Assembly (NCBI GenBank): GCA_947044365.1 | Contig: OX345637.1 | Span: 6,070,201 to 6,134,200, forward strand | Origin: Petrosia ficiformis | Lineage: Eukaryota > Porifera > Demospongiae > Haplosclerida > Petrosiidae | Direction of reading: 5' to 3' | Length of the DNA stretch: 64,000 nt | Shown: positions 23,881-34,931 of the stretch, in pieces | Numbering within the stretch: the stretch's first letter is position 1 | Layout: the number at the start of each line of letters is the position of its first letter | Translations under genes and position numbers: made by a program | The notes under the pieces: model-generated | What the model saw: the letters and a program-made list of their open reading frames with translations, nothing else | The model's database searches: none | What the model was told of the DNA's origin: nothing

Positions 23881-26800
23881 ATGTCAAGGAATTCGAAGCT
23901 ATATATAAAAGCTTATCTGTTTTTGATATTTCCAACCTCTTTCATCATGTGTAAAGTCTTCACATTGATTTGTGTTCTATTCAGTTGCTTTCCTGCAGAA
24001 AGTGTACATATCAACTCATCCAAAGCACTAGAAGAGAATCTTTGCCATCGATCAAATGTATGTGGAAGTATATCCATCGAACTGGACAGTTCAGTAAAGT
24101 ACAGCATGAATGTTGGTGAGTTTTGTTTACTCAATTCATACTGTGATAATTCTTCAATCACAATTCATACCAATGTTAATAAATTGGCTGTTATCAACTG
24201 TGCCAGTGACATTCATCATCCAACAGCAGGCATTGCCTTTATAAACCTGAATGTCATCATTAAAAATTTGCGGTTCATCAATTGTGGTACTTATCTTAAA
24301 AAAATCCCACGCAACATTGTTAATACATTTAACACGTCTTCTCTGTATTACACATCAAAACATGCAGCTGCATTACTGTTTGTTAACTGTAATCTTGATA
24401 TTACTGATGTAGAACTAATATCATCATTTGGGTTTGCAACAATTGCCATTAATCTAGTTAATGCAGTAATAAGCAATTTAAATGCTTCTTTCTCTACTGC
24501 AAGTGTTGAACTACTTACACAAATAGGCAGTGGCGTTTTGTTACACTTTCTTGACACGCCCAAGACATACCCATATGAAGAAAATGACGTGAAGTATATT
24601 TCAATTGAGAACTCAATTTTCAGTGAAAATAGTGATTGGTACAATAATCATTATACTATTCATGATATATACAATTCCAGTATTTCGAATGCTGCTGTTA
24701 TCAATGCTGCAGGACTAACAATTTTGTATACTCAAAATTCATTCACAACAAAAGTAAAAATATGTAATACAACGTTTGATTCAGATTTTGGGTTGTTGGC
24801 AGGAGCAATATTAATTGTTCACTACAATTCAACAAATGATGATCAAACTTACTTTAACAACTCTCTACTAAAACAGAAAAGTATTTTCAGTGGCAGAACA
24901 TACTTAAATTTCCATTACATACATTTTACAGATAAAACTACTGCTCATACTCTATCACTAACACCTATAGTGATTGAGAATTCAAAGTTCATTACCACAC
25001 AACCACTACCTATTCCATTAATTACAAATTTCACGTCTGGTGCTGTGTATATACATACAGAAAATATACCGAGTTACTGTAAAATTAAAATTATTTTTAA
25101 AAACACAACATTTTTTAACAACTATGGATCACATAGACAGGCTTGCATTTTGGCTGAAAATTCTAAGACAACTAGTGATATATCAATCATTTTGGAAAGT
25201 ATACATGCAAAGGACAATTTTGTTGTCTATCCCTTGCCTTCAGTTTCTTTCATAGGAATATTTTCTTTTCATAACATACGCTCATTAATTCTCAATGGAA
25301 CAGATTTTAATCCATCAGTTTTCATTAATAACATAGGATCAGTCATACAAACTGTGAATACACAAGTATATTTACATGGCAATTTGACATTCTCTGGCAA
25401 CAAAGCTGCAAACGGAGCTGCAATTAGCGTTCATAATAGTCGTTTGTACTTCATGAGAGATCTAAGAGTTATCTTTAAAAATAACCAGGCTGATCTATTT
25501 GGTGGAGCAATACATACACAAGGTCTAAATCATGGTCAAAACTGTTCCTTTTACTTTGAGAATATCAACAAGTCAATTTCCTTCTCACATAATATAGCAA
25601 AAGCTAGTGGTAATTCAGTTTATGCGAGTCCACTGTACCACTGTCATCTCAACAACTCAAGCATTATATTTACCCCAAAACAAGCACTGCAGTTTATAGA
25701 GAAAGAATTCCATTTCTGCAATGATTCCAATAATGGTCTGCTAAAGATTACAACAAGCCCTTCAAAAATTAAATTGTGTGATTACCATGACAATGAAATA
25801 GGGATGATTCAAAATAGATCATATCCAGGACAAACGTTTTCATTAAGGCTCGCAGCTGTGGATGAATTAGATAGACATGTGTACTCTACCATCAGAATGA
25901 ATATAGATAGGATCCACGTTCGTGATAAATATGACAAAACTTTGTGGTTATCTTTTGATGAGACAGAGCAAACACTACAAGAAACATCTCATTGTAGTAG
26001 CGTCAGTATGACTGTTCATACTAACAACATTAATGAAACATCTGTAATAATAACATACTCTTTATTACAAATTCCTGTAGTTACCTATTCTTATGTTTAT
26101 ATTACGCCTTGCCCCAATGGTTTCATTTTAAACACTAATACTGGTTCATGCGAATGTTCCCCGTTATTTTATTTTTTGAGTAAACACAGCTTTGTTGATT
26201 TTCACTGTTCTATTCAGTTGCAAACATTTTCACTTTCTAGTGAAAAATTGTGGAATGCTTGGGCTGGTATAGTTAAATTACCAAATGGATCAATGGTTTT
26301 TGGAATATCTTTAAATTGCCCTCATGGTAACTGTTTTCTAAATATGCAATCAGAATTATTCTATAGTGCAGGAAACTCAGAAAATGACATCTACAAAGCT
26401 TATCATCAAAATGGAATCTTAACAACAGTTCCTCAGTGTACAGCAAACAGAGAAGGTGTTCTATGTGGAAAGTGTAGTGAAGGGTTTAGTACTGTTTTTA
26501 ATTCGAACAGATGTTTCACTTGTAGTAACAAATCATTATGGATTATAGGGTTATATGGAGTTCTTGGGCCTCTACTGATATTTACATTATCTGTACTTAG
26601 ACTCACATTGACTGCTGGAACACTCAATGGCATCATTTTCTATGTTCAGATGTCTAACATAGGAGTATTAGACATGCTACACACATACAGTAATAGTGAA
26701 CAATTGGATTCAATGGGCAAAATTGTATTCTTTTTTTTATCATTTTTAAACTTGAAAGTTGGTTTTTCATTGTGCTTTTACAATGGAATGAATCAATTGT

Positions 26801-27723
26801 GGAAGAGTGGCTTTCATTTATTGTTCCCCATATATATTTTGCTAATAATCATATTATTAATCATGGTAAGCCGCTACTCTCTATGGCTGTCAAACAAACT
26901 AGCTCCCTCGTCAATACAAGTACTCGTTACTGTTGTTCACCTTTGTTTCTCAAGATTCTTGTTAGCAATAATTGATGTGTTTACATTTGCTGATGTCCAC
27001 ACATTAGATGGATCATTCAGAGTATGGTATTGGGATGGCACAGTGAGATATTTCAGCAGAGAACACAACATTCTTGTCATTGTTACTCTTATAATTATTG
27101 CTCCTATACTAATATTTTATATTACTTTACTCCTCTTTGGAAAATGGATTCAACGTTCAAGATATGGAAACAAATATTGTCGTCCTATATTGGAAGCTAT
27201 TCATGCTCCGTATAAAGAAGGTAAAGAGTACTGGTTTACTGCTCGTATAGTGCTTTTAATAGTATCATATGGTGTGTATGCAGTGTACAGGGCTACCGAT
27301 TTGTTTTCTATATATCGTATAATTTTTCCAATTTTGGTACTATTCATAATTATTCAAAGTTTTCATAAACCATTTAAAAGGCCATTTATTAATGTTATGG
27401 ACTGCACATTGATGTACAACTTTGCACTGCTTGGAATGACAACATGGTACTATCTAGTATACAAAAAGTTTGAGATTGTCCGATTGTACAATCAGGTTAG
27501 CATCTTCTTTGTAATTCTTATCTTTATTGCTGTACTGATATATCATGCTCTCTGGGTAACTGGAAAAATTGAGAAACTAAACACAAAATACAGAACCTTG
27601 TGGAATAAAGTGGAAACATTCATGCAAACAAGATCACAAGATATTCATGGGATAGCTAATAGGGATTATTCTTTCTATGATTCAGATGATGGCTACAGAG
27701 AACCCCTATTGGCTCCAAGTTGA
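23881..27723 (+). CDS. beta-helix ectodomain, multi-pass membrane protein
   Basis: A single uninterrupted 1280-codon frame. The start Met is followed by a second Met at residue 23 (MCKVFTLICVLFSCFPAESV) that would give a cleaner signal peptide and may be the true start. Residues ~60-840 are Asn/Ser-rich with repeated N-glycosylation sites and short phrases such as FSGNKAANGAAI and GGAIHTQG, typical of right-handed beta-helix (pectin-lyase/polymorphic-membrane-protein-like) folds. A Cys-rich EGF-like segment, GVLCGKCSEGFS...CFTC, lies near residues 858-882. About eight or nine hydrophobic segments follow from residue ~885 to ~1235 (including LTLTAGTLNGIIFYVQMSNI), then a short cytosolic tail. 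Similar large proteins are widespread in sponges and some protists, with no known function. An AATAAA lies just after the stop, near 27,750. Function is not assigned. Confidence 0.8.
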   Translation: MSRNSKLYIKAYLFLIFPTSFIMCKVFTLICVLFSCFPAESVHINSSKALEENLCHRSNVCGSISIELDSSVKYSMNVGEFCLLNSYCDNSSITIHTNVNKLAVINCASDIHHPTAGIAFINLNVIIKNLRFINCGTYLKKIPRNIVNTFNTSSLYYTSKHAAALLFVNCNLDITDVELISSFGFATIAINLVNAVISNLNASFSTASVELLTQIGSGVLLHFLDTPKTYPYEENDVKYISIENSIFSENSDWYNNHYTIHDIYNSSISNAAVINAAGLTILYTQNSFTTKVKICNTTFDSDFGLLAGAILIVHYNSTNDDQTYFNNSLLKQKSIFSGRTYLNFHYIHFTDKTTAHTLSLTPIVIENSKFITTQPLPIPLITNFTSGAVYIHTENIPSYCKIKIIFKNTTFFNNYGSHRQACILAENSKTTSDISIILESIHAKDNFVVYPLPSVSFIGIFSFHNIRSLILNGTDFNPSVFINNIGSVIQTVNTQVYLHGNLTFSGNKAANGAAISVHNSRLYFMRDLRVIFKNNQADLFGGAIHTQGLNHGQNCSFYFENINKSISFSHNIAKASGNSVYASPLYHCHLNNSSIIFTPKQALQFIEKEFHFCNDSNNGLLKITTSPSKIKLCDYHDNEIGMIQNRSYPGQTFSLRLAAVDELDRHVYSTIRMNIDRIHVRDKYDKTLWLSFDETEQTLQETSHCSSVSMTVHTNNINETSVIITYSLLQIPVVTYSYVYITPCPNGFILNTNTGSCECSPLFYFLSKHSFVDFHCSIQLQTFSLSSEKLWNAWAGIVKLPNGSMVFGISLNCPHGNCFLNMQSELFYSAGNSENDIYKAYHQNGILTTVPQCTANREGVLCGKCSEGFSTVFNSNRCFTCSNKSLWIIGLYGVLGPLLIFTLSVLRLTLTAGTLNGIIFYVQMSNIGVLDMLHTYSNSEQLDSMGKIVFFFLSFLNLKVGFSLCFYNGMNQLWKSGFHLLFPIYILLIIILLIMVSRYSLWLSNKLAPSSIQVLVTVVHLCFSRFLLAIIDVFTFADVHTLDGSFRVWYWDGTVRYFSREHNILVIVTLIIIAPILIFYITLLLFGKWIQRSRYGNKYCRPILEAIHAPYKEGKEYWFTARIVLLIVSYGVYAVYRATDLFSIYRIIFPILVLFIIIQSFHKPFKRPFINVMDCTLMYNFALLGMTTWYYLVYKKFEIVRLYNQVSIFFVILIFIAVLIYHALWVTGKIEKLNTKYRTLWNKVETFMQTRSQDIHGIANRDYSFYDSDDGYREPLLAPS

Positions 27724-29009
27724 GTGTTGTTATTTTCTGTGTGCTATAAAATAAACTAATAAGCAATGGCAAATTTAAATATCAGTATGTATCAGAATTT
27801 GCTTGTTGTTTGTTTGCTCTCCATAAATCTTGTATTGTTTACATTATTTTGTACATCATTGCACTGTTTGTTTTTATAATAATTATTATATTATACATAT
27901 TCTTCTGTGCATGTAGGATTTCCTATTGTCTGGTGTATACATCCATGTACATATTGAATGGCTGTATACCCCTGTAGAGCCCCTGTACAACACACTTTGA
28001 TGGACTGTTTTAATTAATTATTACAATAATTTTGGTGTACATAATACACAAGCAAGTTGCTACATAATATACACATAGCAACAAGAGTACATAACAGAGA
28101 GGGAGAGTATCCTACTAATAACACAACCCTGCGAAAAGTACTTGAGTTGAGAAGATGGTGAAAAGTACGTGCTAGACCACAACACAAATTAAGCAACTTT
28201 CTGTAAGAGGCATGCTGTAATTAGTTAGTAATCACGAAAGCAATATCTTTGAAGTCAGAAGGAGCTCACATTTTGCCTAAAAATTAAAATTGAGTGCATA
28301 TTTTCTAATCGAGATTTTATACATAGTTAATTCTAATCATTACATCATACAATCAGAAGTCTGTGACTAATTATTGTAATCCTAATCAGTGATTAGAAAC
28401 CCACACTGATGATGCATCTTTTAGGACTTCTGCGTTGGGTTGTCCTTTGCACCTCCTCCAGCTAGTGCAAAAAAGTGGTGAGGCTATCACGAGCCCTATA
28501 TAGACAAGGTCATAGGTCACAGAGGAAACAGTCCACCAGTCCAGCGATTGTATACTACCTCAAGTCTCTCGCTATGGCAAATCGTAAGGATCATTATGGC
28601 AATGCATTCTGTTTTTACTATAAATCAGAAATGTTTCCTGTAGGCATATTGTGCAGCTAAGCTACATGCTTGTAACGTATTCAAAAAATCATTTTAAAAT
28701 GAAGTATAATTACATATATATAATATATATATATATATACCATAGTTAACAGAAACATCAAAGAGCCGACGGGGCGTATATATGGCATATATCCCCGACC
28801 ACAGGGCAGTTATACAACCGCAGGGAAGTTATACAACCACATCAAAGTTCGTTCACGAGTACAGCAGGGATATATCATCCCTGGTATGACGTCATGCACA
28901 TGCGCAGTCGATCTAGTCACCAAAAGTCTACAGAGAATGAAGGCTATGTCGACAAGTAAACACACAAAAGAAGCTCTCTTTGTCTCTTAAAAAAAAAAAG
29001 AACCAATAG
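27724..29009. other. intergenic region
   Basis: Contains AATAAA near 27,750, probably the poly(A) signal of the upstream gene, then AT-rich sequence. The 28,690-28,890 part has TA repeats, a duplicated AGTTATACAACC motif and a GGGATATATCATCCC dyad. An A-run and CAATAG lead into the next ATG. No convincing exon was found; the 61-codon frame at 28,475 lacks any recognisable feature. Confidence 0.5.
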
Positions 29010-30128
29010 ATGGGCGTTTCTCCCAGGAACTATTCGCCCCATATCGCTGAAAGTGTAAGGTGTGTTAGCCTGTTACTCGTGTCCATTGTCCTGTTCTTCT
29101 TTGATGTTTCTGTTAGCTATAGAATATATTATATGTACCATGGCTTCTCGGTATATATATTACATATAATAATTAAATGTAGACTATTCAATCCAGTTTC
29201 TATTGCTCAAACAGCTCAGTCACCATCTGATGACTTCTGCTATGGTTATCAAAACACTGACACACAAGGTTGCTACGTCTCCACACTCAAACTTGCTACT
29301 GGAGTAGTAGATATTCGTGGATTGCGAGATGAAGTACTGGCTGGGATTGTCTCGCATGATAAAGCAGAAAAAAATGGTGCATATATTGGGCAAATTAACA
29401 TGATTACTGTGTCTTCCTTTTCGGGCCCAAGTGCAGTAGTGTGGGGCTATGACCTAGTTCCACCTGTAGACCTCAGAAAAGAACTTCTTTTTGTAGTTCC
29501 AGACAGATCAAAAAAATTGCCAGATCCATTTCAATCAAAAATAGATAAGCTTCCTCCATCACTACGTTCCATATCAGTCTATTGTGTTGATCCACTTTTG
29601 AGAGCCACTCAATCATTGTTCGGAACAGATTCAGATCGGAATTTTCCTCCTCTTGCAGGAGCTCATGTTCCCTGTGCAGCAAAAAGTTCAAATTCCATTG
29701 ATCCCAATACTGGAAAGCCGACATCTGGTTGGGTCTGGTGCTACATTGCACTTGCCATAGCAGACAATCGTGATCGGGATGCCTGCTTGTTTGTTGAAGA
29801 TGGTGGATTCTTTGCAGACACAACCAGCTACGGAAAGGTTACGGCAATGACAGAAGAAGAGGTGATAAAGGAGTTGAATCGAAAAAGGTATGAAGTGGTC
29901 TATAGCCAATTCCTTTGTGGAATTGACCAACATACACCATTTAAGGAGATATTTGTTGGTTATGAGTACAAGCGAGTTGATGCTGGTTTTTATGGGTGTG
30001 CTCTAACATGTGCTCCTTATGTAACCCTTGCAAAGAAAGTATACCCTGGTGGAGATGCTAAGTTGCTAACCAAAATAACTCTTGGAGAGTGGGAAGCTGC
30101 TGTTGGGATAACAGCACATAAAACTTAG
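29010..30128 (+). CDS. pyruvoyl-dependent histidine decarboxylase (bacterial type)
   Basis: Converts histidine to histamine and CO2 using a pyruvoyl group made by self-cleavage at a Ser-Ser pair, rather than pyridoxal phosphate. The match to bacterial HdcA proteins is clear: SHDKAEKNGAYIGQINM, then TVSSFSG (predicted cleavage between Ser135 and Ser136), then LFVEDGGFF with Glu263 as the catalytic acid candidate, then TCAPYVTLAKK near the C-terminus. Asp117 sits 18 residues before the cleavage serine, the same spacing as Asp63-Ser81 in the Lactobacillus enzyme; the neighbouring Tyr62 is His116 here. The first ~55 residues are extra and include a hydrophobic stretch (LLLVSIVLFFFDVSVS) suggesting a signal peptide. 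A phase-0 intron of about 115 bp (donor after GATGTTTCT, acceptor GCTCAG near 29,219) may remove part of this. AATAAA occurs near 30,292. No other bacterial gene adjoins it. Confidence 0.9.
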   Translation: MGVSPRNYSPHIAESVRCVSLLLVSIVLFFFDVSVSYRIYYMYHGFSVYILHIIIKCRLFNPVSIAQTAQSPSDDFCYGYQNTDTQGCYVSTLKLATGVVDIRGLRDEVLAGIVSHDKAEKNGAYIGQINMITVSSFSGPSAVVWGYDLVPPVDLRKELLFVVPDRSKKLPDPFQSKIDKLPPSLRSISVYCVDPLLRATQSLFGTDSDRNFPPLAGAHVPCAAKSSNSIDPNTGKPTSGWVWCYIALAIADNRDRDACLFVEDGGFFADTTSYGKVTAMTEEEVIKELNRKRYEVVYSQFLCGIDQHTPFKEIFVGYEYKRVDAGFYGCALTCAPYVTLAKKVYPGGDAKLLTKITLGEWEAAVGITAHKT

Positions 30129-30129
30129 A

Positions 30130-33038
30130 AGATAACTTTGTTTCCAGCAAACTAATGATCAATGAATACTTTAGTTTTAAACTTTTAATTACTGAACCAT
30201 TGATCGCTATAATGTATCCCTGTATTCATTACAATTAATTACAGTTTGGTTTGTTCAAACATTATGATGGTGAGACCACGTACAGTATGATAAATAAACC
30301 ATAAGTCCGGAAAACGTAAATGTATAATCAATAAAATTAAATATTTTTAAGGACATGCATTATCATTACCAAGACGATTTTCTGAGCTTGTACAAAATCA
30401 TGTTTTGATTGCAAATTACCAATTCACATGCATATATACCACAGCAATTCATAAGGTAGCTATGATTATAAAGATAATTGAAATATATATGAGTAAAAAA
30501 AAATGGAATGAGCAAGTAACATCTGTTGTTTTCACAGATGTTAGAATTGGAATACTAATAATACACCACAGATTATACCTATAATACTATACTATATGCA
30601 TTGTTTTAATACCGTTTTTGTTATGTATATATAGGCAGCAAAGGTAGCTATGATTATAAAGATAACTGAAATATAAAATTTTAAAAAATGAAATGAGCAA
30701 GTAACATCTGTTGTTTTCACAGATGTTAGAATTGGAATACTAATAATACACCACAGATTATACCTATAATACCATACTATATACATTATTTTAATATCAT
30801 TTTTGTTATGTATATATAGGCAGCAAAGGTAGCTATGATTATAAAGATAACTGAAGTATAAAATTTAAAAAAATGAAATGAGCAAGTAACATCTGTTGTT
30901 TTCACAGATGTTAGAATTGGAATACTAATAATACACCACAGCTATAATACTATACTATATACATTCTTTTAATACTGTTTTTGTTATATAGTTGCTAAAC
31001 TGACTACAATCATTTGTAGAGTTTCTAAATTAAATTATGAGGTTGCAGGTTTTCAACCATTAAATTTTGTTGATTGCCAGATGCAAGGTGATATGCATAT
31101 ATAATACTATAATTTATAGTACTAACCTAATTATTATAATTATTATAATTATACATACAGAACACCTGGATCTACAATGCAGGTGTACGTGTGAGTCATC
31201 AGTTGGTTTATTTAACTGCTTACTCAAGTAACCATTGAATATATATAATGTGTTTAAGTGTAATATGTGTTAGTTATATCCTGAGTGCAAGGGAAATGTC
31301 CAGTTTAAAGCATGAAACCCAAAGGTGCACGTGCATAGCGCCTGAGGGCCAAATGCTTTAAACTGAAAATTATCTCAAGCACGAGGGATACAAATAATTT
31401 TGTGTCATTTGATCACTGTTTGAGTTCATACATGTAACTGTAACAACTGAATGATGTCAAGGGCATTAATTAGTCACACTATCTAATTGAAACCACATTA
31501 TACATACATGTGTGCTATATATAAAAATGAAGGGCACTAAAGTGCAAACCTTCACTTGAATGGTATTAGACAATGTTTATACCAATATACAACATCAATG
31601 ATAATTTAACGATATTCATAATTTGCATAACTTCTTGAAGCAAGAGTGATGAAACATTTTTTGACCCATAATTATTACCTATAACCCCCGCCCATGCTAT
31701 GTTGTGAGGGGAAAAAATGCTAATATTATATATGTAATTATTTTATAGACTTCTCAACCTGCATGTGCATAATTATCATTAGTTGACTATATAATAGCTT
31801 CATCAGTTTCTCTTTTTGATTATGTTCATATATATATATAGTCTACATGATGTTTGTGGATAATCATGATACTTCAAATATATTATGCACGAACCTTGTG
31901 ATGTAATGCATGGTGATATATGGACATACAAGAAACACAATAGGGGCAGAATGGTTCAATATCACTTTGTAACTCTAGAATATTAGTGTTAACACAATAG
32001 GGCAGAATGGTGCAATATCACTTTGTAACTCTGGAATATTAGATTGCAATTAATGTAGGATAATCAAATGTTAAATGCCGGGTGAGAATTTAATTATTAT
32101 ACTATGTATGTTTCTCAACTTTTATACTTTAAATTCTTATCATCTCCATCACCTTGAAATTTGTTATAATTTGTGATTGATACATTTAACTCAACTTTAT
32201 CAAACATGATATGATACAATTAATACAATGAACATATACAATGTAATGGTAAAGTACAAGTATAATATTCATTTTGATTACAGTTGTCTCACAATGTGCT
32301 TCATAACAGATCATGCAGTCCCACTAAAGCAACATGAAATCACATGTCTGTTTACTGTATAACTATCAATCTACACAATGTAATTATTTTTGACATGTAT
32401 CTATACGTATGTGTAGTTGTGTACATTTTTAGGTGGCAGCAAAATCAATATTATAAACCAATATAGTGGTTTTCTAATACATACATAATTCATAAAGTAA
32501 GGTAATTTATAATAACTAGCTAGTTACTACTAAAAATATACTTTATCTAAATCCACACTTCAAAAATGAGTATGTTCGAGGAGTCAAATGTCTTCATTAT
32601 TATTATCGTGTAGGGTTCATGAGCCTGTAATTAGAACATAAGTGATTTAGGTAACAATAATATTTACAATAAGTGTCCATGGAAAATATTGAAGGCTACT
32701 TTTAATTATAATAATTATTATTATTTTGTTTGCATACATTAGCACATTTTGAAGTACAGTCCATGCAAGTAGCAAACTAGCAATTGCAACTACAGATAGC
32801 ATTGGTTATAAATTATATAAGGGATACATATCTCTCCACCATTACATACTTCAAGATACTAAACTAAGGTAACATGTAGCCCACATGTTAAAATATTTGT
32901 ACTATACTAATACTCAGCAGCAATTAAAGGAGTATTTCACAAGGAAATTCAAAGGAAAAAAACATGTACACGATGATGTGTTCCTGACACATTATATATA
33001 ACAGGATAGAGTTATCATTTTGAAAGTGTGTAAATAAC
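30130..33038. other. intergenic region with direct repeats
   Basis: Between the decarboxylase and the last exon of Roco copy B. Besides the triplicated unit at 30,458-31,000, it holds an imperfect hairpin around 31,295-31,375 (CCAGTTTAAAGCAT ... ATGCTTTAAACTG). A block at 32,090-33,030 recurs at 51,230-52,140 downstream of Roco copy C. It also has a duplicated ACACAATAGGG(GC)AGAATGG segment near 31,935 and 31,990. No gene recognised. Confidence 0.55.
30458..31000. repeat. three direct repeats of ~185 bp
   Basis: Three consecutive units start GCTATGATTATAAAGATAA and contain GAGCAAGTAACATCTGTTG, TTTCACAGATGTTAGAATTG and ATACACCACAG, ending near GTATATATAGGCAGCAAAGG. Each holds a small dyad (AACATCTG ... 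CAGATGTT). Identity looks above 90%. No coding capacity. Confidence 0.85.
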
Positions 33039-34931
33039 TTACTTCTCTGCAGCATCAGATAGACCAAGACATTGCAGAATTTCATAAAGATCTTGACGAG
33101 ATCCTTTCGATGTATTTCTCCATGTTTTCAGGATCTGCAGAGCTTGTATACTGATCTTTTTGTACTTTTTCTTTATCTCCTCTAGTTCATCATCTGAAAT
33201 GTCAGCTAAACCAGCTAATTCTGTCAAGTCATCAGTGAAGTAACGACTACAAAGGAGGAGATCGGCATCTGTGGGAGGAGCTTTTGGATCAGCTGTTGGA
33301 GATGAGGAAGGGACCAATGAGGATTCATTGAGGATAGTATTGGAGTGTACTGGAGGTACTTGATACTGTAAACATAACAATGTAGTTAGTTAAATATTAT
33401 TTACTATGTCAAACTCACAGTGCCACTATCAGTGACTTTATCAACAAACTGCTGTACCATTGGGGCATGGTATTGAGAAGAGATAAGGATCGGCATAGAA
33501 AGATTACTTTCATTTTTATCAACAGACTGTAATCCTGATTGCTAAAGAAAAAAGAAAAAGAAAGGAAAAGATAATTATTTTGTGTATCATAACCTCATTA
33601 CTTGATACTGTAATAAATAATAGAGTTATTAGCTTGTTTACTCTGTCAAACTCACAGTGTCATTATTAGTAACTTTATCAATAGACTGCTGTACCATTGG
33701 GGAATGGTGTTGAGAAGGGATAACAATTGGCAAAGGAAGATCACTTTCATCTTTATCAACTGACTGTAATCCTGACTGATTAAGAAAAAAAAAAAAGGAA
33801 AATTAATTTATGTATCATACATACACAAAGACAAACTAGCAAACGCTTGGACAAAGTTCAAATGTGCATTTGCCAGACTCAGCCTTTGAAGTTATTTTGT
33901 TGCTTTGAAGCTTTGTAGTCAAGCCCAGTGGTCTTGACGTATAATTATTAACCTCACTGCAAAATTACTGTACTTACTTTTTGTATTATTGAGTAATCAG
34001 CAATTTGTCCAGTCAAATGAAATTTTTTCAGGACAGAGGTCAAATGTCCGGCAATGGATAATTGCTGAACATCATTTCAAGCACTACAAGCCCAATTCAT
34101 TGTTTGCTCAATACTCATGCATACTTGTACAAGCATGTGATTAGGCATGTTCCAGAAAAATTTGAGGCTCAATTGCTGTGCTTCCATCTCATTTCTCAGG
34201 CCAACTATGCTAAATTTCATAGAAACAGCAACAGGAACAAGAATGCTACACATTATAAAGTACTAATCTAGTTTTGGAGGGTTTTTACACTGCCGATCAG
34301 TCTAGAAAAGTAGCAAAGCTTTGGCAGAAGCTTTGAAAGTAAAAGGGTTGTCACCCTGTCTTGGTCATACTAATAAGTACTAATTTTATTTTAGACTCTT
34401 ACATTAGTAAATCTTGTTGGAGTTTTAGATTTCATTTCTTCTTTTGGGGCATATTCTTCTTTAGTTACCCTGTATATAAGAGTAGAAAGTAATCCAAACA
34501 TGGTAAATGAGGAAAGAGAAGAAGGATTCACTTTTTGGCAAGTTGTTGTAATCCAATTGTTTCTAAAGTCTCCACTAATTGCTCACGTTCTCCACCTCTT
34601 CTTTCCCAATCATATAGGAGATGAAAACAAGTATTGTCGCGTTTTGTTACATCTTGTTGAAGGGTCTGCAATTGTGATGTCATCCCAACAACAGCAGCTA
34701 GACTTGCTAGTTTGTCACCAATCTCTTGAGAAATACAATAGAGCTCCTTTTGTGATAGTCTTCTGCTCTTCTGTGTAGAGGGTAATATGACATAATTATA
34801 TTACTTCTACACACACCTTACAGGAAACACTAAACCACACTGAAGCTACATATATATATATATAATTATGTATATATTATTAGCAAAAGAACATAACAAC
34901 AGTCTAGTATGTATGCTATTGTTGGACATAC

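Noticed and set aside
24348..24644. 98-codon minus-strand frame
   Set aside because: Antisense shadow of the 1280-residue membrane protein.
29473..29933. 116- and 81-codon minus-strand frames
   Set aside because: Antisense shadows of the histidine decarboxylase.
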